Notes: generated by a model not told the origin, from the sequence alone. Shown: positions 23,186 to 31,846, counted from the first letter of the stretch. The stretch is DNA of 64,000 nucleotides from VRUE01 sp963699225 (GCA_963699225.1 OY969423.1:1426001-1490000); one strand, 5' to 3'. Made by a program: numbers and translations.

Positions 23186-23902
23186 TCAGCCAGTCGTATG
23201 CGATTGGCCCGGCTCGAGCACGACCACGGACGAGGAAGTCTTGGCCTCGACGTCGGACTTGAAGGCCTGCGGGTCGGTCTCGATCGCCGGAAAGGTGTCG
23301 TAGTGCATCGGGATCACGGTGCCGGCGCCGATCAGCTCGGCGGCAAGCACGGCGTCGTGGCGGTCCATCGTGTAGTGGCCGCCGATCGGCAGCAGGGCGA
23401 TGTCGACCGGGCTGCGCTGGGCGACCAGCTTCATGTCGCTGAAGAGGCAGGTGTCGCCGGCGTGGTAGACCGTCGTGCCGCCGAGCTCGATCACCAAGCC
23501 CGCCGCAGGGCCGATCGCGATGCCGTACTCGGCACTGAAGGGCGACTCTTCGGAGCCCGGAATCGTGTTGGTGTGCCAGGCGGGAACGAGCCGCACATAG
23601 CCCCAGTCGAAGGAGACAGTGCCGCCGAAGTTGGGGTCGGCGACGTCCTCGATGCCCTGGCCTTCCAGCCACTTGGCAAGCTCGACGATCGCCACGCACT
23701 TGGCGCCCGTGCGCTTGGCGACGGGTACGGCGTCGGCGACGTGGTCGGCGTGGCCGTGGGAGAGAAAGACGTGGGTGGGATCGACTTCCTCGCCGGTGGT
23801 GACGGCAACCGGGTTATTGGGCTTGAGGAAGGGATCGATCAGGATCCTGGTCTCGCCCTCGCTCAGTTCGAAGCACGACTGCCCGTGGAATTTGATCTCC
23901 AT
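23186..23902 (-). CDS. UPF0173-type metal-dependent hydrolase
   Basis: 238 residues from ATG 23902 (GGAGAGAG upstream). A metallo-beta-lactamase fold with SHGHADH at 48-54 (HxHxDH), an aspartate in VYHAGDTCLF and LLPIGGHYTMD, and a C-terminal histidine in IPMHYDTFPAI. These match UPF0173 hydrolases of unknown substrate. It begins one base after the stop of the preceding small gene and is part of the operon 25026-23186. Confidence 0.94.
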   Translation of the reverse strand: MEIKFHGQSCFELSEGETRILIDPFLKPNNPVAVTTGEEVDPTHVFLSHGHADHVADAVPVAKRTGAKCVAIVELAKWLEGQGIEDVADPNFGGTVSFDWGYVRLVPAWHTNTIPGSEESPFSAEYGIAIGPAAGLVIELGGTTVYHAGDTCLFSDMKLVAQRSPVDIALLPIGGHYTMDRHDAVLAAELIGAGTVIPMHYDTFPAIETDPQAFKSDVEAKTSSSVVVLEPGQSHTTG

Positions 23903-23903
23903 G

Positions 23904-24230
23904 TCAACTCTCTCCTTCTCGGTTCTCGGTTTCGTCCAGCTCCCCATGCAGTGCCCAGCCGACGGCAACTCCAACCATCATTCCCATCCGCGCCTCCTCG
24001 GCGAGCAACGAGCGCACCGCGACGATGCGCTCCTCCGGATCCGGCACCGTCGCCGCCTTCAGCGCCTCGGCCTCGTGGGACTCGCCGAACCAGCCGCCCT
24101 CGGCAAGGGCGGCGGCGAGGACCTTCTGCAGCTGTGGCGCGGCGCGGGCGACGATCTGCTCGGCCTCGGAGAAGCGCTCGGCGTCGGCCAACCGCTCGAT
24201 CGCGGCGTCGAGTTGCTCGTCCGTAGGCAC
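23904..24230 (-). CDS. Small helical protein of unknown function
   Basis: 108 residues from GTG 24230; a longer frame exists to 24317 but overlaps the end of the upstream gene. The sequence is mostly alpha-helical (LDAAIERLADAERFSEAEQI, APQLQKVLAAALAEGGWFGE, EERIVAVRSLLAEEARMGMM). The spacing of 31 bases after the rhomboid-like gene and one base before the hydrolase implies one operon. No family is recognised. Confidence 0.72.
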   Translation of the reverse strand: MPTDEQLDAAIERLADAERFSEAEQIVARAAPQLQKVLAAALAEGGWFGESHEAEALKAATVPDPEERIVAVRSLLAEEARMGMMVGVAVGWALHGELDETENREGES

Positions 24231-24261
24231 GGCGAAGAGCCTAGCCGTCCGGGCTGAGCGA

Positions 24262-25026
24262 CTAGTGAGAGTCCCGCAAGGTGGCAGCCGCGAGGCCGGC
24301 GAGACCTCCGACCGCACCGCCGATCAGGCCGGCGAACGGATCGGCGGTGGATTCGAAGATCGGCAACGCCAGCAGGACCGCCGCGGCGACTACGACGCCG
24401 ATCACGTCGTAGTCGTCGTCGATCGCGTGGTGCGCCTCGGCCCGGCGGATCGCGAACCAGGCGGCGACCGCGCCGAGCGCCATGCCGTTGCCGCCGGCGA
24501 TCACCTCGACATCACCCTGCGCGTGAGCGATGCCGCTGGCGACGAGCATCCCCAGCGCGCCGCAGGCGACCAGCAGCAGGGCCGTCGCCGGCGTGCCGAG
24601 GCGCCGCTCGAGGCCGGTGCCGAAGATCGCCAGGCCAATCGCGACGACGAAGAGGTAGCCGACGTCGAGATACGCGAAGGGCGCGGTGAAGAAGCGCCAC
24701 CACTGGTCCTGCAGCGGCACGATCAGGCCGCCGAAGCTGCCGAGCGGATTGCCGGTCACCTTCTGTACGAGCAGCAGGATCGCCGAGACGAGGATCACGG
24801 CGATCGTCGCGTAGGGACGAAACGGGCCGGCCTCGTCGCGCTGAAGACGGCGCACGATCCGCAGCCGTTTGCGCCGCCGCGGCTGTGCCTCCAGGCCGTC
24901 GCCACGCCGTTCCAGCTTGGGGGCCCGCTTGCGCAGTCGGGTGCCGCAGTACGGACACTCGGTTACGTAGGGACTGACCTCCGAGCCGCAGTTCTTGCAA
25001 ATGACGCTGAGCTCAGTCTCGCTCAT
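24262..25026 (-). CDS. Zinc-ribbon protein with inactive rhomboid-like membrane domain
   Basis: 254 residues from ATG 25026. Residues 10-27 hold a zinc ribbon (C10-x2-C13...C24-x2-C27). After a basic linker come five or six transmembrane segments following the rhomboid plan: WRFFTAPFAY, then FVVAIGLAIFGTGLERRLG, then GGNGMALGAVAAW. In active rhomboid proteases the last motif is GxSG; here the serine is replaced by asparagine (G-N-G-M), and no catalytic histidine is evident. It therefore resembles a pseudoprotease that binds membrane substrates without cutting them. Confidence 0.82.
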   Translation of the reverse strand: MSETELSVICKNCGSEVSPYVTECPYCGTRLRKRAPKLERRGDGLEAQPRRRKRLRIVRRLQRDEAGPFRPYATIAVILVSAILLLVQKVTGNPLGSFGGLIVPLQDQWWRFFTAPFAYLDVGYLFVVAIGLAIFGTGLERRLGTPATALLLVACGALGMLVASGIAHAQGDVEVIAGGNGMALGAVAAWFAIRRAEAHHAIDDDYDVIGVVVAAAVLLALPIFESTADPFAGLIGGAVGGLAGLAAATLRDSH

Positions 25027-25127
25027 GGTCAACCGAGGATAACCGCCCATCGCTAAGCACTCGCGAGGAGGTGCCGATGACATACTCCCCAGACACTCGT
25101 CTTCAAGGATCCTAGGAGGAAAACAGC

Positions 25128-26048
25128 GTGGAGTTGAAGAGCCTGACCGAGCAGAAATCACTGCTGGCAACCTTGGCCCCCGGCAAACGAGCCCGCCTGC
25201 GGCGCCTGCTCTTCGAGTTCGGCCCGGGCAACGGCACCCTGATGCTGCTGCCGATCGATCAGGGCATCGAGCACGGCCCGCGTGACTTCTTCCCCAACCC
25301 GGCCTCCAAGGACCCCGACTACCAGTTCCGCCTCGCCGCCGAGGCGGGCTACTCGGCCCTCGCCTGCCAGATCGGCATGGCGACCAAGTACTACCCCGAC
25401 TACGCCGGCCAGGTGCCGCTGATACTCAAGGTCAACGGCAAGACCGACATCCCCTCCTCGGCCCACGCCTTCTCCTCCTGCAACGCCAGCGTCGAGGACG
25501 CGGTGCGGCTCGGCGCCGACGCGGTCGGCTACACGCTCTACGTCGGCTCGTCGCGCCAAGACGAGGATCTCGCCCAGCTGCGCCAGGTGCGCCAGGACTG
25601 CGACCGCTTCGGCATGCCGCTGATCGTCTGGTCCTACCCGCGCGGTGAAGCGGTCGACGCCAAGGGCAGCGCCAACTCCTTCTACGCGATCGATTACGCG
25701 GCTCGCATGGCGATGGAGATGGGCGCCGACGTGGTCAAGCTCAACATGCCGAAGATCAACGCGGACAAGGACAAGGACGCCCCCGCCCCCTACAACGAGA
25801 TGCAGGTCGACGAGGCCGAGGCGATCCGCCAGTGCGTCGAGTCCGCCGGCCGCTCGCTGGTCGTGCTCTCCGGCGGCTCCAAGGTCGACGACGAGACGGT
25901 GCTGGGCCACACCCGCGAGATCATGGAGGCGGGCGGCTCGGGCGTGATCTTCGGCCGCAACGTCTGGCAGCGCGAGTGGAACGACGCGCTGGAGATCATC
26001 GCTCAGATCAAAGAGACGCTGCTCGGGTCTGTTCGCCGTACCCCGTAG
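25128..26048 (+). CDS. Class I fructose-bisphosphate aldolase (DhnA type)
   Basis: 306 residues from GTG 25128 with a strong TAGGAGGA site. The TIM-barrel DhnA family pattern is clear: LPIDQGIEHGPRDFF (about 41-55), Schiff-base lysine candidates in ADVVKLNMPK, the phosphate-binding loops LSGGSKVD and VIFGRNVWQR. It converts fructose 1,6-bisphosphate to triose phosphates, or the reverse, in glycolysis and gluconeogenesis. It is monocistronic and followed by a long hairpin at 26054-26094. Confidence 0.93.
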   Translation: MELKSLTEQKSLLATLAPGKRARLRRLLFEFGPGNGTLMLLPIDQGIEHGPRDFFPNPASKDPDYQFRLAAEAGYSALACQIGMATKYYPDYAGQVPLILKVNGKTDIPSSAHAFSSCNASVEDAVRLGADAVGYTLYVGSSRQDEDLAQLRQVRQDCDRFGMPLIVWSYPRGEAVDAKGSANSFYAIDYAARMAMEMGADVVKLNMPKINADKDKDAPAPYNEMQVDEAEAIRQCVESAGRSLVVLSGGSKVDDETVLGHTREIMEAGGSGVIFGRNVWQREWNDALEIIAQIKETLLGSVRRTP

Positions 26049-26053
26049 GGCTG

Positions 26054-26094
26054 CGTAACGCGTTTCCCGGGCAATCCACGGAAAACGCGTTACG
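26054..26094. terminator. Long inverted repeat after the aldolase gene
   Basis: CGTAACGCGTTT (26054-26065) and AAACGCGTTACG (26083-26094) are perfect 12-bp arms with a 17-base loop, six bases after the aldolase stop. There is no T-run, so it may act as a 3' stabiliser or a factor-assisted terminator. Confidence 0.6.
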
Positions 26095-26126
26095 GAGAAG
26101 TCGCCCCTCCGGGGGCTTAGTCAGCA

Positions 26127-26642
26127 GTGAACCGAAGCCGTTGGGGACGTGGCCAGATCGGCAGCATCGTGCTGTTGCTGGTCGCCGCCCTGCTGATCCT
26201 GCGCCCGTGGGAAACAAATGAGGCTCACAGCGATGGTCCGCCGTCGACCCGCGCCTTCGTGGTGCGCGCCGTTGACGGCGACACGATTGAAGTGCGGATC
26301 GGCGGGCGGCTCGAGGACGTTCGCTACATCGGCGTCGACACCCCGGAGACGGTCAAGCCCGACACGCCGGTGCAGTGCTTCGGACCGCGCGCCTCGAGCT
26401 TCAACCACCATCTGGTCGAAGGCCGCTGGGTGCGGCTCGTCTTCGGCGTCGAGCGCCGCGACGTCTACGACAGGCTGCTCGCCTACGTCCATCTAGGGCG
26501 CCGTTTCGTTAACGCGAGCCTGGTCCGGCGCGGCCTCGCCCGCTCGCTGACGATCCCGCCCAATGACCGCTTCGCGCCGCTCTTTCGGCGCCTAGAGCTG
26601 CGCGCCGCACGTGCGGGACGGGGCCTCTGGGGGAAATGTTGA
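26127..26642 (+). CDS. Thermonuclease-family (SNase-like) secreted or anchored nuclease
   Basis: 171 residues. A basic N terminus and a hydrophobic helix (IGSIVLLLVAALLILR) direct it to the membrane or outside. The SNase OB fold shows VVRAVDGDTIEVRIGG, VRYIGVDTPETVKP, RWVRLVFGVERRDVYDRLLA and LVRRGLARSLT, with the acidic residues (D in DGDT, DTPE) and arginines of the active site in place. It probably degrades extracellular nucleic acids with calcium. Confidence 0.93.
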   Translation: MNRSRWGRGQIGSIVLLLVAALLILRPWETNEAHSDGPPSTRAFVVRAVDGDTIEVRIGGRLEDVRYIGVDTPETVKPDTPVQCFGPRASSFNHHLVEGRWVRLVFGVERRDVYDRLLAYVHLGRRFVNASLVRRGLARSLTIPPNDRFAPLFRRLELRAARAGRGLWGKC

Positions 26643-26739
26643 CTTGAGCCGTCGTGCGATCGCATAATTTGCCTTCCCCTGCAAGCGCTCGTGCGCCTTT
26701 GCTACGGTGCCCCGCGGCGGCCCCCGGGCCACCCTTTCT

Positions 26740-26979
26740 ATGCGAATGCGCCAAAGCATCAACCAGTTCGAGACGGCCTTCGAACAGGAGACCTCCCTCG
26801 AGCGCCGCCGGCGCGAGCAGCTGCGCCGTCGCGCGGCCAACCGCTCGCGGGCGCGCCGGATCACCCGCAGCGAGCAGGCCAGCAAGGTCCGTTTCAGCGT
26901 CCTCGCGGTCTGCCTCACCGTCACCGTCGTCGTCGTCGTCGTCTCGATGTTCGAGGCGCTCGGCTTCCTAATGGCATAG
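26740..26979 (+). CDS. Small basic single-TM protein
   Basis: 79 residues from ATG 26740 (a start at 26707 or 26746 is also possible; no clear ribosome site). A strongly basic N-terminal half (ERRRREQLRRRAANRSRARR) precedes one transmembrane helix rich in valine (FSVLAVCLTVTVVVVVVSMF). The arrangement would leave the basic part in the cytoplasm, possibly touching nucleic acid or lipid head groups. TACGGT at 26703-26708 is a possible -10 box. Function unknown. Confidence 0.65.
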   Translation: MRMRQSINQFETAFEQETSLERRRREQLRRRAANRSRARRITRSEQASKVRFSVLAVCLTVTVVVVVVSMFEALGFLMA

Positions 26980-27023
26980 CGGCCGTGCCTACGACCGCCC
27001 CGGTTGAATAGACTCGCGCGCCG

Positions 27024-27587
27024 ATGGCAAGACGCTCTCTGAAGCCACAGCTGAATCAGATCCGCGCCTGGGTGCGGCAGGGTCGCACCGACGCCTGGAT
27101 CGCCCACCAGCTCGAAGTCAGCACCTCCGAGCTGCGCGAGTTCCGCAAACAGCACGGCTTCACGCCCGACGAGGAGGACGCGAGCTCCGGCGAAGTCGAT
27201 CTCCGCGATGAGATCGAGGCCGAGATAGAGGCCGCCACTGCCGAGGAGGCGGAGGCCGAGGAGGACGAGGAACCCGACTCCGATGAGGAGGACGAGGACA
27301 AGAAGCCGTCTTCAGGCGACGGCGAGCGGCCCAAACGGCGTCGACGCCGGGGACGCCGCGGCGGCCGCGGGCGGCGCAAAGACCTCGAGGCAAGCTTCGA
27401 CCACGGCGAGACCGACGGCTACGGCCTCTGGCTCGACCCCTCGGTCAAGGACAACCCCGTGTACGCCGAGCATTGGGCTGGCAAACGCGAGGTGACGGTC
27501 CGCATCGACGCGGATCAGATCGTGATTCGTCGGGCTGGCTCTCCTGAGCCCGAGTCTGAGCCTGAGTCCGACGACTCAGACGACTGA
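27024..27587 (+). CDS. HTH / acidic / RGG-like tripartite protein
   Basis: 187 residues in three parts. Residues 1-45 resemble a helix-turn-helix (LNQIRAWVRQGRTDAWIAHQ, then LEVSTSELREFRKQHG). Residues 50-95 are extremely acidic, Glu/Asp-rich. Residues 102-120 are an arginine/glycine cluster (RPKRRRRRGRRGGRGRRK), followed by a compact region (YGLWLDPSVKDNPVYAEHW) and a Glu/Asp/Ser tail. The mix of DNA-binding-like, acidic and RGG elements suggests a nucleic-acid-binding protein. No assigned family. Confidence 0.78.
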   Translation: MARRSLKPQLNQIRAWVRQGRTDAWIAHQLEVSTSELREFRKQHGFTPDEEDASSGEVDLRDEIEAEIEAATAEEAEAEEDEEPDSDEEDEDKKPSSGDGERPKRRRRRGRRGGRGRRKDLEASFDHGETDGYGLWLDPSVKDNPVYAEHWAGKREVTVRIDADQIVIRRAGSPEPESEPESDDSDD

Positions 27588-27605
27588 GCCGGCTCCACCC
27601 CTCGC

Positions 27606-29987
27606 TCAGGCGCCTTCGGGCGTATTCGGAATTCGGCGAAGCGGGGCGTTGACCGAGCCGCAAGCTGCCGGACTGAGCTTGCCGTTGATTCTCCAGATGA
27701 TGGTGGGGCCGTCACGGTGGATTGGGACGGCGGCTCGGTCGCCGCGGAGCCAGGTGGCCTCGGGGGAGAAGATCGGGTTGCCGGTGTGGATGAAGTTGAG
27801 GAAGGGGGTCGTGACCAGGTAGTCGAGGTCGGCGGCGTTGACGGCGGCGCGGAAGGCCTCGCAGGTGGGGATTGCGTTGTAAGCACCGTGGGGACCCTTT
27901 TCACCTAGGTAGATCACGCGGTTGGAGAGATCGGTGCCGTAGAAGCCGTAGCTGAGGAAGCCGGCGGTGGTGCCGGCTAGGCCGATGCGGGCGTGGCTCT
28001 TGTCGCGGGCCCACTGGTAGGCGCCTTCGAGGTGCAGACCGGGGACTTCGGAGGAGGCGTCGAAGCGGGACTCCAGGTAGTGGCGCTGCAGCGGGTAGCC
28101 GATCGCGAGCACGAGGAGGAGCAGGGCTACGAAACCGCCTATGACGAGGGACATGCGTCTCCGGCCGGCGGGTCCTGTCACCGCAGGGGAAGGCGTCGTG
28201 CCCCCGGCTGACCGGAAGTAGAGCCAGATCAGGGCGGCTGGGATGACCACGAGGATGAAGGCCAAGGGGATGCCGAAGGTCCGGGCTGGGTCGCGGAGGG
28301 CGGCGTCGGAGCGGTTGGTGACCACGAGGACTAGGAGCAAGGCCCCAAGGAGGGTCCACTGGCGCCAGCCGTCTAGGCGGCGGATGGCCAAGGGCAGCAG
28401 CACTACGCCGAGGAGGAGGGGCGGTATTACGTAGCGGATGTTGATCGCGAAGCCCACCGGGGCACCGTCGATACCGGCGGCGCTGAGCGGAGTGAAGACG
28501 TAGGCGATGAGGCCGAAGAGAGCTATGCCGCCGGCCCAGCGGATTACCTTGTCGCGGCCCCGCAGCAGAGCCAGGAGGCCGCCGGCGATCGCGGCGAGGA
28601 TGACCAGCGGCCATAGAGAGCCGAAGGCCTGGTGCAGGCCTGGCTCGAAGTAGTGGCGCCAAATGCCGGTGTCAGTGGCGTAATGGACGATGTTGAAGTT
28701 GGGCCGGCCTTCCTGCAGGCGCTCTGGATGAGGCAGCGAGATCGGGCCGATGCTGGTCGCCTGCGGTAGTGGATTGCCGGCGACGACCAGATTGCGCAGG
28801 TACCAGTAGCCGCCGCCGAGCAATGCCGGGATGAACCACCAGCCAAAGGCCTTCAAACGGCGGCCGCTGGGGGCCAGGGCGATTACTGCGAGGGTCAGGG
28901 CGGCGGCCATGGCTACGGCGGTCGACTTCGTTCCTACGGCGAGCCCGGTGGCCAGTCCGGCGGCGGCTACTGGCCAGGCGAAGGCGTTCGGGCCGGCGGG
29001 TCCTGTCACCGCAGGGGACCCCCCACCCCTTCCGGTCGCTAAAGCGTCCTCAGGGGCGGGCCCCCCTACGGTGCCACCCCCCGGCAGGGGCGCCTCTTCC
29101 TGACGATGGCGGCTCCAGGCGTTGACGAGGATGGCGACAGCAGCGAGAAGGAGAGCCGCAGCCACGAGGTCGTTCTTGGCTGCCCCAGGCTCCCGCACGA
29201 CGAGCGTGTGGCACTCGAGGACAATGGCGGCGGCTACGACGGTGAGGTGGCCGCGTCCGTAGGGGCGGCCGATGCACCACGCAGCTAGGAAGCTCAGGGC
29301 GAGGAAGGCGAAGTTGAGGAACAGGGACAGGGTGTCCCGGTGGGTCAGCAGGATTCCGGTCGCGTGCAGAAGCTCGGAGTTCTGCGGGTAGAACCAGTTG
29401 GTAAAGACCGTCTCGGTGTAGTGGAGCCCCGTAACGGAGTGGCTCTGGACCATGTCCGTGGCGTAGGGCATGTGGTACCAGAGGGAGTCGAAGTTGAAGA
29501 TCCCTCGGTCCAGTGCGTCCTTGGTCGTAAGTCCCCAGTGCGCGAACACGAGGGCAATAACGCCGACGGTCACAAGCCACGGGAGCCAAAACGCTCCTTC
29601 CGCGGGTGGCGTAGGGGGAGGGGGGTCGAGGACAGCCCGTGGACTGCCCGCAGTGCCCCCCTCCCCCTGCGACAGGACCCGCGGTCGGGAGGTCTGGGAT
29701 TCCCGCCCTGCCGTGACAGGACCCGCCGGCAGCAGCGCTTTCGCGGCTATCGCGATCAACAACGACGCTCCGACGAAGATCCACTCGTAGAAAAGGCCGA
29801 AGGTGCCGAGGAGCTCGCCGAGCCAGATCAGCAGGGAGATTGCAACGATCGACTCGACTAGGCGTGCTGGCGCGCCGTCCCACGTCGGCATCAGTCGCTG
29901 GCGCAGCCTGTAGGCCGTGAATCCGATCGACGTCCCGACGACCACCAGCGCTAGCGCGCTGATCACGTAGGAGCCGGCGCTAACCAC
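27606..29987 (-). CDS. Multi-pass GT-C-like membrane protein
   Basis: 793 residues with about a dozen transmembrane helices and a C-terminal soluble part of roughly 170 residues. The first extracytoplasmic loop carries FNFDSLWYHMPYATDMV, reminiscent of the acidic motif of GT-C lipid-linked-sugar transferases, and a later loop TNWFYPQNSELLHA. A glycosyltransferase role in envelope polymer synthesis is likely but unproven. Unusually, its cytoplasmic loops contain in-frame insertions made from a short repeated DNA sequence (28165, 28993, 29665, 29707), giving Pro/Gly/Thr-rich peptides such as PAVTGPAG. It is the last gene of the mfd-eno run. Confidence 0.75.
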   Translation of the reverse strand: MVSAGSYVISALALVVVGTSIGFTAYRLRQRLMPTWDGAPARLVESIVAISLLIWLGELLGTFGLFYEWIFVGASLLIAIAAKALLPAGPVTAGRESQTSRPRVLSQGEGGTAGSPRAVLDPPPPTPPAEGAFWLPWLVTVGVIALVFAHWGLTTKDALDRGIFNFDSLWYHMPYATDMVQSHSVTGLHYTETVFTNWFYPQNSELLHATGILLTHRDTLSLFLNFAFLALSFLAAWCIGRPYGRGHLTVVAAAIVLECHTLVVREPGAAKNDLVAAALLLAAVAILVNAWSRHRQEEAPLPGGGTVGGPAPEDALATGRGGGSPAVTGPAGPNAFAWPVAAAGLATGLAVGTKSTAVAMAAALTLAVIALAPSGRRLKAFGWWFIPALLGGGYWYLRNLVVAGNPLPQATSIGPISLPHPERLQEGRPNFNIVHYATDTGIWRHYFEPGLHQAFGSLWPLVILAAIAGGLLALLRGRDKVIRWAGGIALFGLIAYVFTPLSAAGIDGAPVGFAINIRYVIPPLLLGVVLLPLAIRRLDGWRQWTLLGALLLVLVVTNRSDAALRDPARTFGIPLAFILVVIPAALIWLYFRSAGGTTPSPAVTGPAGRRRMSLVIGGFVALLLLVLAIGYPLQRHYLESRFDASSEVPGLHLEGAYQWARDKSHARIGLAGTTAGFLSYGFYGTDLSNRVIYLGEKGPHGAYNAIPTCEAFRAAVNAADLDYLVTTPFLNFIHTGNPIFSPEATWLRGDRAAVPIHRDGPTIIWRINGKLSPAACGSVNAPLRRIPNTPEGA
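28165..28190 (+). repeat. Intragenic 26-bp repeat, copy A
   Basis: This copy is identical over 26 bases to the copy at 28993-29018; both contain the core GGGTCCTGTCACCGCAGGGG. On the gene strand it encodes SPAVTGPAG, between two transmembrane segments. Confidence 0.85.
28993..29018 (+). repeat. Intragenic 26-bp repeat, copy B
   Basis: Identical to 28165-28190. It forms one end of a larger, C/G-run-rich insertion (to about 29100) in the same gene, encoding a Gly/Pro/Ala-rich loop. Confidence 0.85.
29665..29684 (-). repeat. Intragenic repeat, copy D (partial, inverted)
   Basis: CCGCGGGTCCTGTCGCAGGG on the minus strand, a shortened relative of the core at 28165 and 28993. It lies inside a third insertion rich in C and G runs. 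Confidence 0.65.
29707..29729 (-). repeat. Intragenic repeat, copy C (inverted)
   Basis: Minus-strand copy differing from copies A and B only at one base in the shared 23 positions (CACG for CACC). Copies C and D face the opposite way from A and B and encode LPAGPVTAG and the nearby GSRP region. Confidence 0.75.
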
Positions 29988-30071
29988 AGGCGCCCCTAGC
30001 CCCGGTGCTCTTTATGCACGCCCAGGGTGCAAAAGGCGCACCGGAAGCGGCTGGCATGCGCCTGAGGGGCG

Positions 30072-30452
30072 CTAGAGGCCGCGTACGACCAGCGGAGTCT
30101 CTTCGGGGGCGGCCATGCCCTGGGCGCGCGCCTTGGCCTCGAGCGTGATCGGGTCGTCGGCGTGTTGGATGCGCCAATGCAGGCGGGTGTTTTCGTGCTG
30201 GGCTTCGTGCAGCTGGACCCGTGCCGCGGTCGTCGTCGTGTAGGTCTTGACGAAGTCGATCACCGGGTTGAGGTAGGAGTAGAGCACGGCGAAGAGGACC
30301 AGGGTCAGGGCGACGCGGCCGACGCGATCCCAGTGGATCCGGCTGGCGCCGCGGCGCGCCGCCGGTTTGCGCCGGGCGGCCGGTTTGCGTGCTGGGGAGC
30401 GGCGTTTGGCAGTCGCGGAGGAGCGTTTCCTCGCCTGTGCGCGTGCTGCCAT
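30072..30452 (-). CDS. FtsB/DivIC-like septum formation protein
   Basis: 126 residues. A highly basic, Lys/Arg/Ala-rich cytoplasmic N terminus (1-40) precedes one transmembrane helix (VGRVALTLVLFAVLYSYLNP, about 44-63) and a short coiled coil (VQLHEAQHENTRLHWRIQ) ending in IPxxLExxAR-like DDPITLEAKARAQGM, the FtsB signature. It should scaffold the divisome with FtsL and FtsQ. Position just after eno matches the usual actinobacterial gene order. Confidence 0.9.
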   Translation of the reverse strand: MAARAQARKRSSATAKRRSPARKPAARRKPAARRGASRIHWDRVGRVALTLVLFAVLYSYLNPVIDFVKTYTTTTAARVQLHEAQHENTRLHWRIQHADDPITLEAKARAQGMAAPEETPLVVRGL

Positions 30453-30488
30453 GCCCGGTCCTACGCGGCCGGGCCCCGCTTTCCTTCA

Positions 30489-31784
30489 CTAACTCGACCG
30501 TTGGTGGAACGCCTGCAAACCGGGAAACCGCGCTGCTGAGCCCAATTCCTCCTCGATTCGCAGCAATCGGTTGTACTTGGCGACGCGGTCTGAGCGCGAG
30601 GGAGCGCCGGTCTTGATCTGCCCGGCGCCGGTGGCTACGGCGAGATCGGCGATCGTCGTGTCCTCGGTCTCGCCGGAGCGGTGTGAGATCACCGCCGTGT
30701 AACCGGCCTCAGCGGCCATCCGGATCGCCTCCAGCGTCTCGCTGAGGGTGCCGATCTGGTTGACCTTGACCAGGATCGAGTTGCCGACGCCAAGCTCGAT
30801 GCCACGCTTCAGCCGTTCGGGGTTGGTGACGAAGAGATCGTCGCCGACCAGCTGAACCCTCTCCCCCAGCTTCTCGGTCAGCAGCTTCCAGCCGTCCCAA
30901 TCCTCCTCATCCATGCCGTCCTCGATCGAGAGGATCGGGTAGCGCGAGCAGGCGTCCTCCCAGTAGGAGGCCATCTCCCCAGGCGAGAGCGAGCGACCCT
31001 CGTGCTCGAGCACGTAGGCGCCACCCTCGAAGACCTCGCTGGTCGCCGGGTCGAGGGCGATGAAGACGTCCTTGCCGGGCTCATAGCCCGCCGCCTCAAC
31101 CCCCGCCAGCACGGCCTGCAGCGCCGCCTCGTTGGACTCCAGGTTGGGTGCGAAGCCGCCCTCGTCGCCGACCGCGGTCGCGTGACCGGCGGCGGCAAGG
31201 CTCTTCTTCAGTGCGTGGAAGACCTCGGTGCCAACCCGCAGGCACTCAGAAAAACTGGCCGCTCCGGCCGGCACCACCATGAACTCTTGGAAGTCAACCG
31301 AGTTGTCGGCGTGGGCGCCGCCGTTGAGCACGTTCATCATCGGTACCGGCAGCAGGTTCGGCTCCTCGCCGTCGTAGAGCTTCGCCAGGTAGCGGAAGAG
31401 CGGTTCGCCGGCCAACATCGCCGCGGCCTTCGCGGCGGCCAGGGAGACGCCGAGGATCGCGTTGGCGCCGAGGCGGCCCTTGTTCGGGGTGCCGTCGAGC
31501 TCGATCATCTTGGCGTCGAGCCCGGCTTGGTCGTCAGCGTCGAAGCCCTGCAGGGCCGCGACGATCTCGCCGTTGACATTGGCCACTGCCGTCGAGACGC
31601 CCTTGCCGGCCCAGGCATCGCCGCCGTCGCGCAACTCCACCGCCTCGAACTCGCCGGTCGAGGCGCCCGAGGGCACCGCGGCGAGACCGCGCGCGCCGGA
31701 CTCGAGCATGACTTCAACCTCGACGGTCGGGTTGCCCCTCGAGTCGAGGATCTGGCGGGCGTGGATCGATGCAATGCCGCTCAC
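30489..31784 (-). CDS. eno: Enolase
   Basis: 431 residues, full length. It interconverts 2-phosphoglycerate and phosphoenolpyruvate. Conserved elements include ARQILDSRGNPTVEVEV at the start, VPSGASTGEFEAVELRDG, metal-ligand segments LSIEDGMDEEDWDGW and LVGDDLFVTNPERL, the catalytic-lysine region LVKVNQIGTLSET and SHRSGETEDT near the end. The start codon is GTG 31784. It lies 62 bases downstream of the foldase gene and 36 bases upstream of the FtsB-like gene. Confidence 0.98.
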   Translation of the reverse strand: MSGIASIHARQILDSRGNPTVEVEVMLESGARGLAAVPSGASTGEFEAVELRDGGDAWAGKGVSTAVANVNGEIVAALQGFDADDQAGLDAKMIELDGTPNKGRLGANAILGVSLAAAKAAAMLAGEPLFRYLAKLYDGEEPNLLPVPMMNVLNGGAHADNSVDFQEFMVVPAGAASFSECLRVGTEVFHALKKSLAAAGHATAVGDEGGFAPNLESNEAALQAVLAGVEAAGYEPGKDVFIALDPATSEVFEGGAYVLEHEGRSLSPGEMASYWEDACSRYPILSIEDGMDEEDWDGWKLLTEKLGERVQLVGDDLFVTNPERLKRGIELGVGNSILVKVNQIGTLSETLEAIRMAAEAGYTAVISHRSGETEDTTIADLAVATGAGQIKTGAPSRSDRVAKYNRLLRIEEELGSAARFPGLQAFHQRSS

Positions 31785-31846
31785 GGAGCGCGCATCCTAT
31801 TCAGTCAGGCGGCAGAGGCGCCCGCGGGAAGCTCTCGGGCGAGCGC

